From contig JAHQXB010000066.1 of assembly GCA_029856435.1 (NCBI GenBank), positions 1 to 45,032 on the forward strand: a DNA stretch of 45,032 nucleotides. Direction: 5' to 3'. The notes below the pieces were generated by a model that was not told the DNA's origin, searched no databases, and saw only the letters and a program-made list of their open reading frames with translations. Positions within the stretch are counted from its first letter, which is position 1, and each line of letters starts with the position of its first letter. A program made the position numbers and the translations under genes. The DNA is from Candidatus Jordarchaeia archaeon (GTDB lineage: Archaea; Asgardarchaeota; Jordiarchaeia; Jordiarchaeales; Jordiarchaeaceae). Below are positions 35,539-44,867 of this stretch, one piece after another.

Positions 35539-36306
35539 ATGGGTAAGTGGCAAGATCTGGATGAAAAATTAAATAGGTATCTTAGGCTAGCCACGTTTCC
35601 AATAGGAGTAAAGCTACTTGAAAATAAGGAAGAGCTAAAAAGGATAAGCAAAATAAAAAGGCCAGAAAAGAAAATAGCCCTCTGCCAAATGTTCACCTAT
35701 TCCCGGTATTATGGGTGGACAATGGGACTAACAGAAGAAGATAATGTTTGCCCATTAGCTGAGATTGCTATGGGCTTCGTTGAGCCTTACGACATTTTTT
35801 TGGAGGGATACTTTTTCGTCGGAAGATACCACGAAACGCAAGAAGCAGCCAAGAAAACTTCAGAGATGATACCTAAAATGCCCCATAGAAAAATTTCCGC
35901 TATAGTTTCGGGTGCTCTGGAACGGATTGATTATGACCCTGATTTGATAATTATCTATGGTAACTCAGCTCAAATGTTGAGGATAATTCAGGGCGCCCTA
36001 TGGAAGGAGGGTGGCAGGCTAACTATTTCCACATTTGGAGATGCTGTCTGTGCAGACACCATCACGAATGCGTACCTTACTGGGAAGCTTCAAGTTGCTT
36101 TGCCATGCCTTGGCGATCGCCGCTTCGGACTAGCAATGGATGGTGATTTGGTGGCTTCTATACCTTTGGGGATTATTAACTCAGTAATAGAAGGCTTGGA
36201 GGGAACACATAAGGCAGGGTCACGCTATCCAATACCGTATGAGATTTGTACGCCGGAGTTCTTTGTCAAGATGAGGCCTCAAATAGAAGAGGCTAGAAAA
36301 AAGTGA
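35539..36306 (+). CDS. DUF169 family protein
   Basis: A 255-aa protein that fits DUF169 (COG2043) as I remember it: ATFPIGVKLLENKEELKRI near the start, KIALCQMFTYSRYYGWTM, then CPLAEIAMGF and later ALPCLGDRRFGLAMDGDLV. Conserved cysteines at CQMF, NVCPLAE, GDAVCAD and LPCLGD suggest metal or cluster binding, but the family's function is unknown. ATG 35539 is preferred to GTG 35530 because AGGTTG sits at better spacing from it. It converges on a creatininase-family gene with 7 nt between stops. Confidence 0.85.
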   Translation: MGKWQDLDEKLNRYLRLATFPIGVKLLENKEELKRISKIKRPEKKIALCQMFTYSRYYGWTMGLTEEDNVCPLAEIAMGFVEPYDIFLEGYFFVGRYHETQEAAKKTSEMIPKMPHRKISAIVSGALERIDYDPDLIIIYGNSAQMLRIIQGALWKEGGRLTISTFGDAVCADTITNAYLTGKLQVALPCLGDRRFGLAMDGDLVASIPLGIINSVIEGLEGTHKAGSRYPIPYEICTPEFFVKMRPQIEEARKK

Positions 36307-36313
36307 ACTTTCA

Positions 36314-37036
36314 TTATTCTTCTTGCTGTATACTTAGTAGAATTTCTCCAAGTCTTTTGGTCATCAAATTAAATATTTTTTCTCCCTTCTCTGCAGAAGC
36401 TTTTCGGGGATCACCCATAACACCAGTTTTTAACCATTCCCTTCCCGAGGGTCTCACGAGAAAGGGTGTGCCAGAGGAATGTTCCTCTATAGCCTTTTCC
36501 ATTTGAACACTATCAGGTTTAAGGAACAGCATAAGAGAAGTCTCTAACTCACATGCATGCTGGGGTGCGGTTTCCAATATTTTAAATAAATCTTCCACTG
36601 CTAAATCCATACTTGAAACTAGATATACTTTTACGTTTTTGTTTTCCAGTGAAAATTCGAAAGCCGCTTCTTTTAATGTGACGAGGTGTGTGGAGCCAGC
36701 ATGGAAACTGAAGAGTACAATCTTTTTGAATCCCTGGCTGGCCAATTCAAACAGGATATCCTTAGCCAGTTGTTTAAGGGTATCAAATCGAAGGGAAACT
36801 GTTCCTGGAAATTCTCGAGTAGTGCGGCACAAACCATAATTCACGATGGGGGCTACAAGGAAACCTGAGTTTTCTGCCCCTTTTTTCACAATGGCGTAAC
36901 AGAGGTCGCTGTCGGTTGATATGGGTAAGTGTGGACCGTGTTCTTCAACTGAGCCGAATGGCACTAGGATAGGTTTTTGTTCCTTTAACGCCTTTTCGAT
37001 TTCAACCCAAGTCATTTCCTCAAGCATATATTTCAA
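36314..37036 (-). CDS. Creatininase-family amidohydrolase
   Basis: A 240-aa metal-dependent hydrolase. The metal-binding region is PFGSVEEHGPHLPISTDSD, with E32, H36 and D42 as likely ligands, followed by FSFHAGSTH and the conserved CELETSLML. Relatives act on creatinine, formamidopyrimidines or in peptide maturation, so the substrate here is not known. TTG 37036 has AAGGAGGAG five nt upstream. It is not in an operon with a recognised pathway. Confidence 0.85.
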   Translation of the reverse strand: MKYMLEEMTWVEIEKALKEQKPILVPFGSVEEHGPHLPISTDSDLCYAIVKKGAENSGFLVAPIVNYGLCRTTREFPGTVSLRFDTLKQLAKDILFELASQGFKKIVLFSFHAGSTHLVTLKEAAFEFSLENKNVKVYLVSSMDLAVEDLFKILETAPQHACELETSLMLFLKPDSVQMEKAIEEHSSGTPFLVRPSGREWLKTGVMGDPRKASAEKGEKIFNLMTKRLGEILLSIQQEE

Positions 37037-37177
37037 GTGTACTCCTCCTTGTTAACCTTTTTTGAAGAGTTCGGTGTTCTAGGTGGGGAATAGGAGGCGG
37101 CTTATAATTTCTGGTTTTGGAATTTTTAGTCTTGTGGTGGGGGTAAATTTATTATCCGATTTCCATAGAAATAATGT

Positions 37178-38275
37178 TTACAGCTTATTGTAGATTCCTT
37201 TCCAATCAACTTCTTTTTCCACTATTTCTTTTAGTTTTTTAATTCTTTGAGTGCTGGTTGGTTTCAGTTTTCCAGTGAGTCCCTCTAGTTTACATATTGT
37301 GGTGTAGGTATCATATGGTACTAGAATTACTGGAACGTTTTTTTCTTTGGCTACTGATAAAACTCTTACGGTAGGATAAAGGTTGCCCGTGAGAATTAAA
37401 ACCGAGGTGTTCGTTTCAAGAGCAGCTAAAGCTACATCTTCCCTGTCTCCACCCATTACCACGGCTTTGTTTATTCCCCGTCTAAAATATTTTATAGCGC
37501 TTTCAGCAGTCATGGAACCTACTAAAATGTCCTCTACTAGTATGTCGTCTAGGTTTTCGGGGCCTTCGATTAGTTCTCCCTCAACAAGGTCTTGAATGTC
37601 GGCAACGGAAGGGGCTGTGAGTTCTCTGTTTTCCTCTATTATTCCCCATACCTTTATGTCGTTTTCTTCGAGTATTGATTTGACTATGCCTTTTGTTCTC
37701 TCCAAATAAATCCTTGGGATATTGTTTAAAACTGCACCTATAAAGTTTATGTTGAACGTGTGAAGTATAGTTTTTCTGAAAATTAAGTCGTCGACGGCAA
37801 GGTCGCTTCTAATTTGGCTGGTTATGAGGTAAGGGGTATTGAATTTTTTGGCTAGGTGAAAGTTTGATAATTTTCTGCTGTAGAGAAGTTGCATTATGTG
37901 TCCTCCCTCAATGATTAGCACGTCAACTCCTTCTGAAACATTTTTGTAGGCTTCCTCAATTTTTCTTTCAAGGTCTTCGCTACTTTCCCTAGCCATCGAA
38001 GTCAAGTAATCAAAAGTGGCTAATACTGGAACAATATAGTCTAAGGGGTGTTTAAGCTTTAGCACCTCTTTCATCAAGACAGCATCTGCATCGTTGAAGT
38101 ATCCTAGTTTTTTTCCTGAAGGTGCACGCTCCTTTATAAAAGACTGCCATCCAATTGGTTTAAAGTAACCTACCTCCAGACCCTGTTCTCGCAATATGAG
38201 GGCTAGGGCTAAGCAGAGCGCTGTTTTACCGCTGTTTCGAACACCTGAAACCAGCAATTTTTTTGGTTCTCTCAT
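37178..38275 (-). CDS. P-loop plus DRTGG-domain protein
   Basis: A 365-aa protein. The first ~200 residues form a BioD-like P-loop NTPase (GVRNSGKT 11-18, DVLIIEGGHIM). The second part is a DRTGG domain (MGGDREDVALAALETNTSVLILTGN). The same combination forms the N-terminal part of long phosphotransacetylases, where it senses metabolites. Here it is encoded 28 nt downstream of an ADP-forming acyl-CoA synthetase gene on the same strand, so an operon and a regulatory role in acetyl-CoA energy metabolism are likely. ATG 38275 is preceded by an A/G-rich stretch. Confidence 0.85.
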   Translation of the reverse strand: MREPKKLLVSGVRNSGKTALCLALALILREQGLEVGYFKPIGWQSFIKERAPSGKKLGYFNDADAVLMKEVLKLKHPLDYIVPVLATFDYLTSMARESSEDLERKIEEAYKNVSEGVDVLIIEGGHIMQLLYSRKLSNFHLAKKFNTPYLITSQIRSDLAVDDLIFRKTILHTFNINFIGAVLNNIPRIYLERTKGIVKSILEENDIKVWGIIEENRELTAPSVADIQDLVEGELIEGPENLDDILVEDILVGSMTAESAIKYFRRGINKAVVMGGDREDVALAALETNTSVLILTGNLYPTVRVLSVAKEKNVPVILVPYDTYTTICKLEGLTGKLKPTSTQRIKKLKEIVEKEVDWKGIYNKL

Positions 38276-38303
38276 TTCTTAAAACCTTACCCATTTTTTA
38301 GTT

Positions 38304-40427
38304 TTATTTTCCTTTTTCGAGTGTAATTTTTACATCTAGTGCGGAGCATCCTTTTTCATAGGCGAATAAAGGATTTATGTCCATTTCATTTATTATCTTG
38401 AAGTCTTGTGAGAGTTGTGAAACACGCAAAATCACATCTATTACTGAGTCTATATCAGAGGGTTTTTCACCACGCATACCCTTCAATAATCTATAAGCTT
38501 TAGTTTTGGACAGCATATCGAATGCTTCTTTCCTAGAAAAGGGAGATATCTTGAAAGAAACATCATCAAATAGGTTTACATAAATTCCACCAAGTCCTAC
38601 CCCAACCATCGGCCCCCAAGTCAAATCTCGGGTCATTCCTATAATTATTTCTTTTCCTTGGGGAACCATTTGCTGCACTAAAATTCCATAAACCTGTGAA
38701 CTTGGAAAGTATCTTAAGACGTTTGAGAGAATTGTATAGTAAGCATCAGATACCTCCTCCCTGTTTTCCAAGTTTATAATAACGCCGCCTATGTCTGTTT
38801 TGTGAATTATATGTGGGCTTGCCACCTTCATAACCACCGGGTATCCTATATTTTCAGCTATTTCTACGGCCTCATCCAAACTTCTGGCAAGTTTAACTTC
38901 GGGAGTAGGTATCCCATAAGCCCTCGCGACCGCAGCTGCCTCATCCCCTAGTAAAACCACTCTGTTATCTTTATAAACGTTTGTGAAAATCTCATTAACT
39001 TTTTTCTTATCCACCTGAAATACAGGTACCTCCTGATCTGGCTCTTTTTTCATAAATTCTGCAAATTTAACTAAACCTGCAATAGCTTTCACTCCCCGCT
39101 CCGGAAAGTCGAAGCAAGGAAGATTATTGCTCATCAAAGTTTTGGATGCCTCCCGAACACTTTCACCACCTATAAAAGAGGCTACCACCGCTTTTTCTCT
39201 GTGTCTTCTTGAAACTTCAACTATGGTCTCAGCAATTTTTTGGGGTCTAGTCATAGCTTGCGGAGTTAGTATAATCAAAACGTAGCCAACATTGGAATCT
39301 GATAAAACGGTTTCCAAAGCGAATCTATAGCGGTCTTCCTGAGCATCACCCAAAATATCCACCGGGTTATATATTGAAGCCTCCTTAGGAAGATTGGATC
39401 TGAGTTTTCCTATAGTTTCTGGCTCGAATCTAGCTAGCGTTAGACCTTCCTCCTCACATTTATCTGTGGCAATAATACCTGGCCCGCCGGCATTAGTTAT
39501 AATTGCCACCGCATTAATTTTAGGGACATTTTGAAGGGAAAACGTTATTCCATAATCAAAGAGTTCCTCTATATTGTGAGCTCTGAGTATCCCTATCTGG
39601 CTGAACGCAGTTGAATACGCTTTATCGCTACCCGCTAATGCACCCGTGTGAGACGAAGCAGCTCTTGCCCCCGCTGAACTAACTCCTGATTTTAGAACAA
39701 CAATGGGTTTTATACGCGAAGCCTTCTTAGCAACCTCAAAAAATCTCACGCCGTCTTCTACACCTTCAAGGTAGAGCAATATCACCTTTGTATGAGAATC
39801 GCTGGCTAATGCTTCAATAGTATCAGCCTCATTCAAGTCGCTTTTATTCCCCAAACTTATGAATTTACTGAAACCAATACCCTCCTCCAATGACCAGTCA
39901 AGGACACCTGTCAATATAGCACCGCTCTGAGAAGCAAAACCAATATTACCCTTAAGGGGCGACCTAGAGGCGAAAGAGGCATTAATAGGAGTGAATGTAT
40001 CAACAAAACCTAGACAATTGGGTCCCAATATGCGAAAATTATATCTTCTAGATTTTTCCACCAAGGCCCGCTCTAACTCAGCCCCTTTACGTCCAGATTC
40101 TTTAAATCCCGCGCTAATCACAACCATTCCTTTAACCTTTTTTTGGGCACATTCCTCCGCCACTTGGAGCACTAACTCAGCGGGCACGGTTACTATTGCT
40201 AAATCAACATTATCGTTAACATCCAGTATGCTTTTATACGCTTTATGACCCAGAATCTCATCCGCCGAGGGATTAACAGGATATACTTTTCCCGGGAAAT
40301 TGCTGGATACAATATTCTTAAAAACACTGTAACCAACCTTCCCCTCATGCCTTGAGGCACCAATCACGGCAACAGATGAGGGAGCGAAGAGGAAATCAAG
40401 CCCAGCCATTTCTGTCTTCCCATTCAT
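38304..40427 (-). CDS. acd: ADP-forming acetyl-CoA (acyl-CoA) synthetase, fused
   Basis: Converts acyl-CoA, ADP and phosphate into acid, CoA and ATP, the main substrate-level ATP step in many heterotrophic archaea. At 707 aa it is the fused alpha-beta form. Residues ~8-130 bind CoA (SVAVIGASRHEGKVGYSVF), then ligase domains with the phospho-histidine H260 in SSHTGALAGSD. The last ~220 residues are the ATP-grasp part, with a second histidine region in SPHIIHKTDIGGV. Whether acetate, indoleacetate or another acid is used cannot be told. Probable operon leader for the DRTGG gene that follows. Confidence 0.93.
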   Translation of the reverse strand: MNGKTEMAGLDFLFAPSSVAVIGASRHEGKVGYSVFKNIVSSNFPGKVYPVNPSADEILGHKAYKSILDVNDNVDLAIVTVPAELVLQVAEECAQKKVKGMVVISAGFKESGRKGAELERALVEKSRRYNFRILGPNCLGFVDTFTPINASFASRSPLKGNIGFASQSGAILTGVLDWSLEEGIGFSKFISLGNKSDLNEADTIEALASDSHTKVILLYLEGVEDGVRFFEVAKKASRIKPIVVLKSGVSSAGARAASSHTGALAGSDKAYSTAFSQIGILRAHNIEELFDYGITFSLQNVPKINAVAIITNAGGPGIIATDKCEEEGLTLARFEPETIGKLRSNLPKEASIYNPVDILGDAQEDRYRFALETVLSDSNVGYVLIILTPQAMTRPQKIAETIVEVSRRHREKAVVASFIGGESVREASKTLMSNNLPCFDFPERGVKAIAGLVKFAEFMKKEPDQEVPVFQVDKKKVNEIFTNVYKDNRVVLLGDEAAAVARAYGIPTPEVKLARSLDEAVEIAENIGYPVVMKVASPHIIHKTDIGGVIINLENREEVSDAYYTILSNVLRYFPSSQVYGILVQQMVPQGKEIIIGMTRDLTWGPMVGVGLGGIYVNLFDDVSFKISPFSRKEAFDMLSKTKAYRLLKGMRGEKPSDIDSVIDVILRVSQLSQDFKIINEMDINPLFAYEKGCSALDVKITLEKGK

Positions 40428-40614
40428 TCATTTCCTAAACATAATTCTTCCCAAAATTTAAATTAACCGCACCTCTTCAGGAACATACCTCAAAAAGGGA
40501 GAAAAATGAAACCCATACTTGCGACGCTTAGTCGAAACTAATTTTATTCTTAAAAAGTTGTTTTTACGTCTAAAATTTTGGAAGTCCTTGACTCAGGGGG
40601 AATATCACTATTTT

Positions 40615-41355
40615 TTAAAACAATTTTGTGGGAAGGTCTCCTTTAATCACTTCTCCTCTGGAGCCATCTAGTAGTACTTGGTAGTTTTTGCCCTTGTAGT
40701 TATAGTTTATTATCCAGATTGGGGCGTGAAGGTAATAAGGTTTACCTGTTTTAAACTCTGTTTCTATTTCAATGAGTCTGTCCGCCTCCTGTTTTGCTAG
40801 AAACTCGTGGTCATGCCTTATTTGCTGTTTAGCTATCTCAATAACCTCGTCTTCTCCAATTTCGCTATTCAACACTTTAGCTCCTTCAGGAATTTTTCGA
40901 AAATCATAAGGCATTTTTCCCTCCAGAGGAATATCAAATTCACGGGTTGGAAACTCTGTCTTTCGTTGCGCGAATATTACCCAATTATAACGTTTATTTA
41001 TTGTGCCCTTTTTCTCTATACGGGGACCCATACGTTCAAATAGTCCCCTATAGGTAGAGGTCGCGGTTACCGGCACAACCCAAAATGGTAAAAAGTACAA
41101 CTGAACATCAGTGAACTTCGCCCGCCAAGATAAATCTCCAGGTGCTATAAAGCTGGCTTTCATCCAATTTTTGACAATGTTTACCGCCTTTTTACTATCA
41201 AAATTGCTAGGAAGCAGTGCATGTTCTAGTGTAAAAGGTTTACCCACATCTATAACAACCGTGTATCCACAATAAGGGCATGTAACAACAATTTCACCCG
41301 AAGAATATTTAAGCGGTCCACCACAGTGCCCGCATGATACCTTTTCTGTAGCCAT
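40615..41355 (-). CDS. Zinc-ribbon protein of unknown function
   Basis: A 246-aa protein beginning with a zinc ribbon, C8-x2-C11 and C26-x2-C29 (CGHCGGPLKY, CPYCGYTV). The rest is a mixed alpha/beta region with QLYFLPFWVVPVTATSTYRG, and an end (YYLHAPIWIINYNYKGKNYQ and LLDGSRGEVIKG) that recurs in some zinc-ribbon proteins I cannot name with confidence. No membrane segment is clear. A good upstream region with GGAGG precedes ATG 41355. Confidence 0.75.
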   Translation of the reverse strand: MATEKVSCGHCGGPLKYSSGEIVVTCPYCGYTVVIDVGKPFTLEHALLPSNFDSKKAVNIVKNWMKASFIAPGDLSWRAKFTDVQLYFLPFWVVPVTATSTYRGLFERMGPRIEKKGTINKRYNWVIFAQRKTEFPTREFDIPLEGKMPYDFRKIPEGAKVLNSEIGEDEVIEIAKQQIRHDHEFLAKQEADRLIEIETEFKTGKPYYLHAPIWIINYNYKGKNYQVLLDGSRGEVIKGDLPTKLF

Positions 41356-41589
41356 TTAAATCCTCCACATGCTAAAAAACCTAGCTAGATATTATATTAT
41401 TTCTAAATTAAGATATAATTTATGGTTTATGAAAGAGGAAACCTCACCGATTAATGTTTTGGGCATACTGTCTTCGGAGGAGGAGACAAACATAATAAAA
41501 AGGAAGTTCCTTAAAAAAGTCAGCCTACTTTGAAGCTTGCGATACCTTTGGTGGAGTAGGGGGTGAAAAGACTTTTTGGTTCCTTTTCA
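41356..41589. other. Intergenic stretch without a supported gene
   Basis: A/T-rich sequence containing the promoter of the zinc-ribbon gene on the minus strand. No frame is convincing. With the two repeats that follow and 41873-42010 it makes a ~650-bp gap. Confidence 0.4.
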
Positions 41590-41676
41590 CGAAAAACTTT
41601 TTCATATTTCTGTCTAAAGCGTTTAAGCGTATGAGCGTTTGCTATGAGGAACATTTTCATACTTTCTGGAATGCGA
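41590..41676. repeat. Hairpin repeat related to 35155-35280
   Basis: ACGAAAAACTTTTTCAT, then TGTCTAAAGCGTTTAAGCGT and GCGTTTGCTATGAGGAACAT with TTTTCATACTTTCTGG. It is about one and a half units of the same 60-bp repeat found at 35155. The right half, read on the minus strand, gives CCAGAAAGTATGAAAA, the motif seen at 20697 and 20776. Confidence 0.6.
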
Positions 41677-41747
41677 AGTGTATGTTAGCTTGTTAAAAAA
41701 AGGCATATGCCCTTTTTTCAACGTCTTTTTTTATATAATTATCGTCT

Positions 41748-41872
41748 GTGAATTTGGGTGATGTAGAATTGTTCGGTTTCGCCTCAAAAAGGGGTGTTTA
41801 TAGGGCTTCTTTCACGATTTGGAGCATTATTAGGGAGATGGAACCGAATAAATCTGCATCACCGTGAATTTG
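41748..41872 (-). mobile_element. MITE-like element, copy 3, with 9-bp target duplication
   Basis: The element is 41757-41863 (107 bp), in the opposite orientation to copies 1 and 2. GTGAATTTG flanks it on both sides (41748-41756 and 41864-41872). Its ends pair as GGTGATG with CATCACC, and the inner stem reads CGGTT/AACCG where copies 1 and 2 have CGATT/AATCG, a compensating change. The core GAAGCCCTATAAA is kept. It ends about 150 nt before the next gene. Confidence 0.88.
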
Positions 41873-42010
41873 AGCCTTTTTGTTTTGTAGCATTAACACG
41901 AAATCCTTTAATACTAATATTTCTCCTTATTATTAAGAAGAGACCTAAACACTTTTTCGTGAAGCCCCTAAATAAGGTTCATTTTTACCCAGCCTTGGGG
42001 GTGTAAAAAT

Positions 42011-43243
42011 TTGCATTGGTTCCGCAGGGCAAAAGATGATAAGTCAACAGTTATGGAGGAATTCGAACTTGCCTACAAAAATTTGGGTGAGCGGGCAAAA
42101 AATGTGCCTGAAGATAAACCAGCGGAGTTATCAAAAATTTTCAATTGTCCCATTAGTTTCTGCAAGGTTGCTTACCAACTGGAACTCGATGGTGTCATGA
42201 AAGCTGAGAAGGCGCTAGAGCTCATTTTGTGGGAATATGATAGAAGAAGACAGATAGGAAGCCCCGTGGTGCCCGTACTCTCCTACGAGTTTGATTTTGC
42301 GGTTCAGGAGGGGAGATGGATAGAGTACCTCTATGGGGATCTGTTTAGGAAAGTACAAAACACTAGGGAGCTTTACAATCTGGAAAAAATTATTGAGGGG
42401 GAGCAAAGTGTTCCTGTCGAAAAGGCGATGCACATTCTGCATGAGAGAATCAAGCTGGCTGACAGCTACATTGTTCCAGTTATAAACAAGTGGAAAAAAA
42501 CCCATGAGTCCTCAACTAATAACGATGCCGCCATCACTTTCTGCGCGGCGGTTCTTAAATCCACTCACTCAGAGGCCGTTCTTGCTCTACAACAGGCAAA
42601 AAGAAGATTGATAAGAGTACTCAGGAAATTCTCAGAAGCTTTTGAACACTCATCAGACAAAAGCCTTTTTGAGGCTGATACTAAAGTTGGTCAATTGTCT
42701 GAAGGTAGCACCACTCCCTTAGATAAAGTTTATGAACTAATAGACGATTTAGAAAAATCTTTGCAAGCAATGTCTATACATGCCATAGCTCAGATAATCT
42801 TGGAAGTGACCCCTAAACCTATTGCCTTGGAACCAACAGTCGGAGTTTCAGATTACCTAATTGTAACCCCACCAATAATGCGCAACGGAATGGTGGGGCC
42901 GGACCTTAAGGAGCCCTGCGATTTTCTTGAAAGAGATCTCGTCTTTGCCAAGAGGAGAGTAATAGCAGTCAGAGATAACTTTTTGCTGGAGAGGGTAAGA
43001 AAAGTGCACAAAGCCTTGTTAAGTAAGGGTCAGGGAATAGAAGAGAGCGGTGCTTGGATAATATACAAAATATCCCAAGATTTCAACCTCCCCCCCATAA
43101 CAACCCAAGAAGCCCTACAATACTTGAAGAAAAACTTGGAGGGCAAAGAGGGTGATTCCTCAGAATTGGTGGAAAAAATAGTCACAGACTATCTTTGGGA
43201 GCGAATAGTTTTACCTATAAAAATAGAGGAGAAGGAATCCTAA
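42011..43243 (+). CDS. Unrecognised 410-aa helical protein
   Basis: I do not recognise a family. The sequence is mainly helical, with a first block (MEEFELAYKNLGERAKN), a helix-rich middle (residues ~150-250) and a conserved-looking C-terminal part (FLERDLVFAKRRVIAVRDNF). No signal peptide or membrane segment. TTG 42011 is the start used; no strong ribosome-binding site is seen. The next gene begins right at its stop codon, so the pair is translated together, and a JAMM protease gene follows 196 nt later. A shared role with that protease is possible but unproven. Confidence 0.75.
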   Translation: MHWFRRAKDDKSTVMEEFELAYKNLGERAKNVPEDKPAELSKIFNCPISFCKVAYQLELDGVMKAEKALELILWEYDRRRQIGSPVVPVLSYEFDFAVQEGRWIEYLYGDLFRKVQNTRELYNLEKIIEGEQSVPVEKAMHILHERIKLADSYIVPVINKWKKTHESSTNNDAAITFCAAVLKSTHSEAVLALQQAKRRLIRVLRKFSEAFEHSSDKSLFEADTKVGQLSEGSTTPLDKVYELIDDLEKSLQAMSIHAIAQIILEVTPKPIALEPTVGVSDYLIVTPPIMRNGMVGPDLKEPCDFLERDLVFAKRRVIAVRDNFLLERVRKVHKALLSKGQGIEESGAWIIYKISQDFNLPPITTQEALQYLKKNLEGKEGDSSELVEKIVTDYLWERIVLPIKIEEKES

Positions 43244-44011
43244 TTGGAAGAGCGGGTACTATTCTGGCTCATGGACGCACAGATCCCCGGATTAAACTTC
43301 GAATTTGGGAAAGCCGACTTTAACGGCAACATCCTGATAACTTCAAGACAGCTTTGGTCACTAATAAGGGGTTCTATAGTAAGGTCTTGCCTTATAGGTC
43401 CAGGAATTGTTCTAGGTAAAGCAGAAGTTTTAGGAAAACCCGTATTTGTAGAGGAGCGAATAGGGATTCTCATATTTGACCCCACCGAAATGAGACTAGA
43501 TGATCCAACCCCCCTGGTTAACATAATTAGTCCAGAGGTTTTTGATCCTCTAGAATCTTCAACCATCAAAGAAATAGAGAAAATAATTGAAACTATATCC
43601 ACCCAAAAAGGTAAAGTACTCATTCCTGAAGAATTAGCTAGAATTAAACACCGCGCCGCCCTTCCCATCACTATGGGACGCGAATCAACTCTTGTTAAAG
43701 CCCAAGTACGCCTAGTTTCAGGCTTAGATAGAGCACGTTTTGTCCTAGGAGGAAAACACCGAACCATTTATGGACCTCTCGCAAAGGGACTAAAAGAAGG
43801 CAAATACGGCGAGTCTGCACTCACAAAAATCCTAAAGGCGGACACCAAAAAACTTGAGAGATTCACAAAGAACAACGTAGAAAGTGACTGGAACATAATT
43901 GAACAATACCCAAAAATCACATCAAAAAATGACGCTTATGACCAATTCTTAAAGGAATACCAAAAAGTGCTCGACATGATACACAAAAATGAGAAATACT
44001 TCATATATTAA
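43244..44011 (+). CDS. Unrecognised 255-aa protein, second of pair
   Basis: No family recognised. The N-terminal ~110 residues look beta-rich (RSCLIGPGIVLGKAEVLGKP, VFVEERIGILIFD). A middle basic region follows (LARIKHRAALPI), then a helical end rich in Lys and Asp. The TTG start is immediately after the stop of the upstream gene, and GGAGAAGGA in its last codons can serve as ribosome-binding site, so translation is coupled. It is the partner of the 410-aa protein. No cysteines or catalytic triad stand out. Confidence 0.75.
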   Translation: MEERVLFWLMDAQIPGLNFEFGKADFNGNILITSRQLWSLIRGSIVRSCLIGPGIVLGKAEVLGKPVFVEERIGILIFDPTEMRLDDPTPLVNIISPEVFDPLESSTIKEIEKIIETISTQKGKVLIPEELARIKHRAALPITMGRESTLVKAQVRLVSGLDRARFVLGGKHRTIYGPLAKGLKEGKYGESALTKILKADTKKLERFTKNNVESDWNIIEQYPKITSKNDAYDQFLKEYQKVLDMIHKNEKYFIY

Positions 44012-44207
44012 CCTCCCCAAAAAGGATAATAACATGTTTTTAGACAGCCAAAAGCTTATTTCACCTTCAAATACGGCCAGAAACCCTGCCCTTATCTCAA
44101 TATCACAAGAAGATCCCCTCCACAAATGTGGGAATGCATTGCGATAAATATTTTTAGGCATCCTCCCAAAAACAATTAATCAAAACAAAATCATTGAGGA
44201 ATATTGA

Positions 44208-44867
44208 ATGAGGGTGGTAGTACATCCCTCCGCATTGTCAAAAATCATTGATTTTACAGGAATAGACCTAAGAAAAGAATCCGCTGGATTCCTTATAGGA
44301 AAAATTGTTGGAGATAAACTGGTAATAACAGATAGCACCATGACAAAACATGCAAGCACAGCAGCATACGTTGTTGTTGACGATACAGAAATGGCCGAAG
44401 TAGCAGAAGAATTAGACGCGAGGGGAGAAGGCGAAACGATAATCGGATGGTGGCATAGTCACCCCGGAATGGGGGCAGGATTCATGTCCGCAACAGACCT
44501 AGCCACCCAACAAAAGTATCAGAAAATGTTTCCCCAAGCACTAGCCCTCGTAATAGACCCCACTAAATTTTTAAAAACCGGAAAAATTGAAGATTTAGAT
44601 TACAAACTATACACAATAAACTCCAAAGGTTACAAACCAGTAGAAACAGAAATTGCACAAAACAGCGACGAAATCCTGATAACAACCTTCAAATCCATAA
44701 AAAACCTAAGAAAAGACCTTCAAAGAATAATCCAAAAAAGCGAGAAAAACATAACTGCAGAAACTACTCAAAAAATCAGAAACACCACAGAAGCCCACAT
44801 AATAATACTAACCCTCTGGACAATAACACTAGTAATAACACTCACCCTAATTTACCTAAGCCTATAA
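44208..44867 (+). CDS. Rpn11/CSN5-like JAMM metalloprotease with membrane anchor
   Basis: A 219-aa MPN+/JAMM zinc isopeptidase, the family that removes ubiquitin-like proteins in eukaryotes. Active-site residues: E24, H83 and H85 in WWHSHPGMGAGF, S94 and D97 in MSATD. There is one residue more between the second His and Ser (8) than the usual 7. DLATQQKYQK and ALALVIDPTKFLKTGKI follow the Rpn11/CSN5 pattern. A coiled linker leads to one C-terminal membrane helix (197-218), so the catalytic domain should hang from the membrane. GAGGA precedes ATG 44208, and a TATA-like GATAAATATT lies about 60 nt upstream. No ubiquitin-like gene is in the window. Confidence 0.88.
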   Translation: MRVVVHPSALSKIIDFTGIDLRKESAGFLIGKIVGDKLVITDSTMTKHASTAAYVVVDDTEMAEVAEELDARGEGETIIGWWHSHPGMGAGFMSATDLATQQKYQKMFPQALALVIDPTKFLKTGKIEDLDYKLYTINSKGYKPVETEIAQNSDEILITTFKSIKNLRKDLQRIIQKSEKNITAETTQKIRNTTEAHIIILTLWTITLVITLTLIYLSL

